DNA from: Rhodococcus sp. KBS0724
GTDB lineage: Bacteria; Actinomycetota; Actinomycetes; Mycobacteriales; Mycobacteriaceae
Reading direction: 5' to 3'
Length of the DNA stretch: 64,000 nt
Assembly: GCF_005938745.2 (NCBI RefSeq)
Contig: NZ_VCBX02000001.1
Span: 949,501 to 1,013,500 of the forward strand
Position numbers and translations under genes: made by a program. A model generated the notes under the pieces. That model was not told the origin of the DNA and made no database searches. It was given only the letters and a program-made list of their open reading frames with translations. Positions 61,356-64,000 of this stretch are shown here, piece after piece; the stretch's first letter is position 1; each line of letters opens with the position of its first letter.

Positions 61356-63430
61356 CGCACGCTCTCCAATTCCGATTCTGCGGACAACGGTGCCGCGGAC
61401 TGGTTGGCGAACCAGTGCTCGGTTCCGTCGATCCGAACCATCTCGGGCTTTCGGTGGGGATCGGAATCCGGACGCAGGGAACGTTCGGCAAAGCGGTCGC
61501 CGGTGGCGAAGCTGCCGGGCGACGGCACGGTTCCCTGGATCTGGTGGAGCCTCGGAGCCTCGTCCTCGATGGAGAGAACAGCGCCGAGAAGACCCTGGGT
61601 GTATTCGTGGCGGGGATCGACGAGCAGATCGCGGGTAGGCGCCGACTCGACGACCTGACCGGCGTACATCACCGTGATCTTGTGAGCGAGTGAAGCAACC
61701 AGAGCAAGATCGTGGCTCACGAAAACCATGGCAAAGCCGAGCTTTTCCCGCAGATCGTTGAGCAGATCCACCACCTGAGCCTGGACGGTGACGTCGAGAG
61801 CAGTGGTGGGTTCGTCGGCGACGATCAGGCGCGGGCTACGCGTGAGGGACATGGCGATGAGGACACGCTGGCGCTGGCCACCGGACAACTCGTGCGGGTA
61901 GCTGGCGAGCGTGCGAACCGGGTCGAGTCCGACGAGTTCGAGCAGTTCGTCGGCGGTACGCGTTCCGCCTCGTTTGGTGAGCTGCTTGAACTGGGCGCGG
62001 ATCAACATTGCCGGGTTCAGGGAGCTGAGTGCGTCCTGGTAGATCATGGCCATGTCGTGTCCGCGCAGCTTGTTTCGCTCCCGGTTGTTCAGCTCGAGGA
62101 CGTTGACCCCGTCGAACAGGATTTCGCCGGTCACCACTGCGGTCTTGGGGAGTAGGCCCATGATCGCCAGCGACGTCAACGACTTGCCACAGCCCGATTC
62201 GCCGACAAGAGCCATCGTTTCGTTCGGGCGGACGGTGAAGCTCACGTTGTCGACGATTGCCGTGTCGCCATAGCGTTCCGGGAACCGGATCGTGAGATTG
62301 CGCACCTCGAGCAGCGGAGCGGCATCACCTTCGTACACAAGACGATCGGTGCGTGTCCGTTCGGTTTCCGCCAGGATCTTCAGGTGCGTTTCGAGTGGCG
62401 TCGGTGCGGCAACCGGTTTGAGCGCCTTGCTGACGATGACACTCGAGTCGGCGAAGTCGTCGTCGATGACCGTCAACTTGGCATCCGATGCGGCTTCCGC
62501 TTCGAGAATGAGCTCGTTGGACGTTTCCTCGGCAGCGGCGGTGCGGGCGGCTTCGAGAGCCGTCTTCTTGGTCTTCTTGAGGCTCGGATCAGCCATCGCG
62601 TCGGTGAGACCCTCGGCAAGCACGTTGAGGGAGAGCACCGTCAGCAGAATCAGCAGACCGGGGAACACCGTTGCCCACCAACCGCCGAGCAGGACCATGT
62701 TCTTACCGTCGGCGATCACCGATCCCCATGACGGGTCCGGCGGGCGCACACCCGCGCCGATGAACGACAGGCTGGCTTCGAGCACGATCGCGTCGGCGAC
62801 CATGACCGTGCAGAACACGAGGACCGGTGCGGCGCAGTTGGAGATGACGTGTTTGACGACGATGTGGAAAGTGCTTGCTCCGATGACCTTTTCGGCTGCA
62901 ACGTAGTCCTCGCCGTACTGAGCGAGCACGTTGGCGCGAACGACACGGGCAACCATCGGGGTGTAGAGGAAGGCGATGGTCACGATCAGGGTCGGGATCG
63001 AACCACCGAATGCCGCGACGAGGACGGCTGCGAGTGCAATACCCGGGAATGCCATGACGACGTCGAGAACACGCATGATGGTCTCGTCGACGGCTTTACG
63101 GCTGGTAGCCGCCACCGAACCGATGAGAGCACCGACGCACAGGGCCAGGAATGTGGAGCCAAGGCCGATGGCGAGTGACCAGCGCCCGCCGTACAGCAAG
63201 CGGCTGAACAGATCTCGTCCGAGACTGTCCTGACCGAACCAGTGGTCAGCGCTGGGTCCGGCCGTACCGACGGCCTGCTCGAGCGGGCTGTACTGCGTGA
63301 CCAGTGGCGCGAACAGACACGCGAGAACGATGATCGCGAGGACTGCCATGGACAGCCAGGCGGAGAGGGGAAAGCGTGAAAAGGTGATACCGGGACGCGA
63401 AAGCTTCTCGGTGAGTTTTCTTCTCATCAT
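61352..63430 (-). CDS. Fused DppC permease-DppD ATPase
   Basis: A 692-residue fusion. Residues about 1-280 are a DppC-type permease ([60 protein letters not shown]). A charged Ala/Glu-rich linker spans about 285-365, and from about 370 a DppD-type ATPase follows (Walker A GESGCGKS, signature [15 protein letters not shown], Walker [17 protein letters not shown]). The usual Cys pattern of the DppD C-terminus is not evident. The fusion fixes one ATPase to one permease, while the second permease and ATPase remain separate. Start at 63430 or 63427. Confidence 0.88.
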   Translation of the reverse strand: MMRRKLTEKLSRPGITFSRFPLSAWLSMAVLAIIVLACLFAPLVTQYSPLEQAVGTAGPSADHWFGQDSLGRDLFSRLLYGGRWSLAIGLGSTFLALCVGALIGSVAATSRKAVDETIMRVLDVVMAFPGIALAAVLVAAFGGSIPTLIVTIAFLYTPMVARVVRANVLAQYGEDYVAAEKVIGASTFHIVVKHVISNCAAPVLVFCTVMVADAIVLEASLSFIGAGVRPPDPSWGSVIADGKNMVLLGGWWATVFPGLLILLTVLSLNVLAEGLTDAMADPSLKKTKKTALEAARTAAAEETSNELILEAEAASDAKLTVIDDDFADSSVIVSKALKPVAAPTPLETHLKILAETERTRTDRLVYEGDAAPLLEVRNLTIRFPERYGDTAIVDNVSFTVRPNETMALVGESGCGKSLTSLAIMGLLPKTAVVTGEILFDGVNVLELNNRERNKLRGHDMAMIYQDALSSLNPAMLIRAQFKQLTKRGGTRTADELLELVGLDPVRTLASYPHELSGGQRQRVLIAMSLTRSPRLIVADEPTTALDVTVQAQVVDLLNDLREKLGFAMVFVSHDLALVASLAHKITVMYAGQVVESAPTRDLLVDPRHEYTQGLLGAVLSIEDEAPRLHQIQGTVPSPGSFATGDRFAERSLRPDSDPHRKPEMVRIDGTEHWFANQSAAPLSAESELESVR

Positions 63431-64000
63431 GCTGCGCTCCGAAGTCGTGGATTGACAAGCAGGTAGAGGATGTCGACCACGAGGTTGACGACAACGAAGC
63501 CAACTGCGATGACGATGACAACACCCTGGACAACCGCGGGGTCACCGTTGGTGACGCCGTTGATCATGAGCTGGCCCATGCCGGGAAGGCCGAAGATCTG
63601 CTCGATGACCACGGCGCCGCCCAGGAGGTAACCGACGCGCAGGCCCAGAACGGTGAGCGGGTTGATCAGGGCGTTACGCAACACGTTTCGCCCGATCACC
63701 ACGGGGTAGGGCAGGCCGCTTCCGATTGCCGTGCGGACGTAGTCCTTGTCCAATTCCTCGACCATGGACGTGCGGATGATGCGAGTGAGTTGGGCTGCGA
63801 CGGGGAGCGACAGAGACAGTGCCGGCAGCGCCATGTACCAGAGCCAGTCCGTGATGGAGTCGGCCGGATTGACGTAGCCGCCGGTGGGGAACCAGCCGAG
63901 TTGGACGGCTAGGTACTGAATCATCAACAGTGCCAACCAGAATGACGGCGCGGCCACGCCGCCGAGTGAAATCACTCGAATGACCTGATCAGGCCAGCGA
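63427..64000 (-). CDS. DppB-type ABC permease, N-terminus outside window
   Basis: The minus-strand frame is open to the window edge (residues RWPDQVIRVISLGG precede the first internal start), so about 190 C-terminal residues are visible. The family motifs are APSFWLALLMIQYLAVQLGW, RTSMVEELDKDYVRTAIGSG and GYLLGGAVVIEQIFGLPGMG. The stop overlaps the start of the fused gene. The substrate-binding protein should lie beyond the right edge. Confidence 0.87.
   Translation of the reverse strand, partial: RWPDQVIRVISLGGVAAPSFWLALLMIQYLAVQLGWFPTGGYVNPADSITDWLWYMALPALSLSLPVAAQLTRIIRTSMVEELDKDYVRTAIGSGLPYPVVIGRNVLRNALINPLTVLGLRVGYLLGGAVVIEQIFGLPGMGQLMINGVTNGDPAVVQGVVIVIAVGFVVVNLVVDILYLLVNPRLRSAA

Overview
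The window reads as chromosomal DNA of a mycolic-acid actinomycete, most probably Rhodococcus and possibly the R. erythropolis/qingshengii group. That placement is an inference from the moderately high GC judged by eye, frequent GTG/TTG starts, ATGA/TGATG stop-start overlaps, KstR-type operators, and genes typical of Mycobacterium/Rhodococcus (cyp125, fadA5, fadD19, ltp3/ltp4, ddn, ligC with a PrimPol, fprB, lppU, ugpAEBC). No rRNA, tRNA, CRISPR array, insertion sequence or prophage was recognised. Coding density is high and no gene-free stretch exceeds 300 bases.

Left part (1-20.2 kb): a catabolic supercluster. It opens with the end of an acyl-CoA carboxylase carboxyltransferase gene and a nitronate-monooxygenase-like gene. 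A complete dipeptide-type ABC transporter follows (binding lipoprotein, two permeases, two ATPases) with a cupin gene in the same run. A convergent IclR regulator comes next, with a GATAC-repeat operator region. Facing away from IclR is a long + strand operon: class II aldolase, two acyl-CoA dehydrogenases, two family III CoA-transferases, two hot-dog (MaoC-like) hydratases, a thiolase-fold protein lacking the thiolase catalytic residues, and a DUF35 OB-fold protein. A PadR regulator and a divergent acyl-CoA ligase close the region. The enzyme set mirrors the mycobacterial igr side-chain-cleavage logic (dehydrogenate, hydrate, retro-aldol) but uses CoA-transferases for activation. Its substrate is unknown.

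Middle (20.2-45 kb): mostly independent units. These are a DEDDh exonuclease; an SDR/TetR pair; a pyrimidine-type cluster (NCS1 permease, PucR regulator, yeast-type cytosine deaminase, isopenicillin-N-synthase-like Fe(II) oxygenase); CorA; LppU; a LigC-PrimPolC repair operon; a beta-lactamase-fold hydrolase; an alpha/alpha-toroid protein; the ferredoxin-FprB fusion; an SbmA/BacA-like ABC protein; an L,D-transpeptidase; the ugpAEBC glycerophosphodiester-type ABC importer; a YnfA-like protein; and a GyrA-helix/acetyltransferase fusion.

Right part (45-59.4 kb): a sterol side-chain block under KstR-type control. It contains ddn-like, fadA5, cyp125, a VOC protein, a SnoaL-like protein, two LLM flavin oxidoreductases, ltp3, ltp4, a tandem OB-fold partner, echA19, fadD19 and a second nitronate-monooxygenase-like gene. 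KstR-type boxes lie at 46710, 46788, 53420 and 56624, with a further candidate ahead of fprB at 34226. The set matches degradation of sterols including those branched at C-24. An AbiEi-like gene bounded by two near-identical long palindromes is inserted in this block.

The extreme right (59.5-64 kb) holds a tiny membrane-protein gene, a FadR-type GntR regulator and a second dipeptide/oligopeptide ABC operon containing a permease-ATPase fusion; it runs off the window.

The strongest leads are the igr-like module for an unknown substrate, the fungal-flavoured pyrimidine cluster, two families of long perfect palindromes at gene ends, and the KstR-like box linking a redox partner to the sterol regulon.
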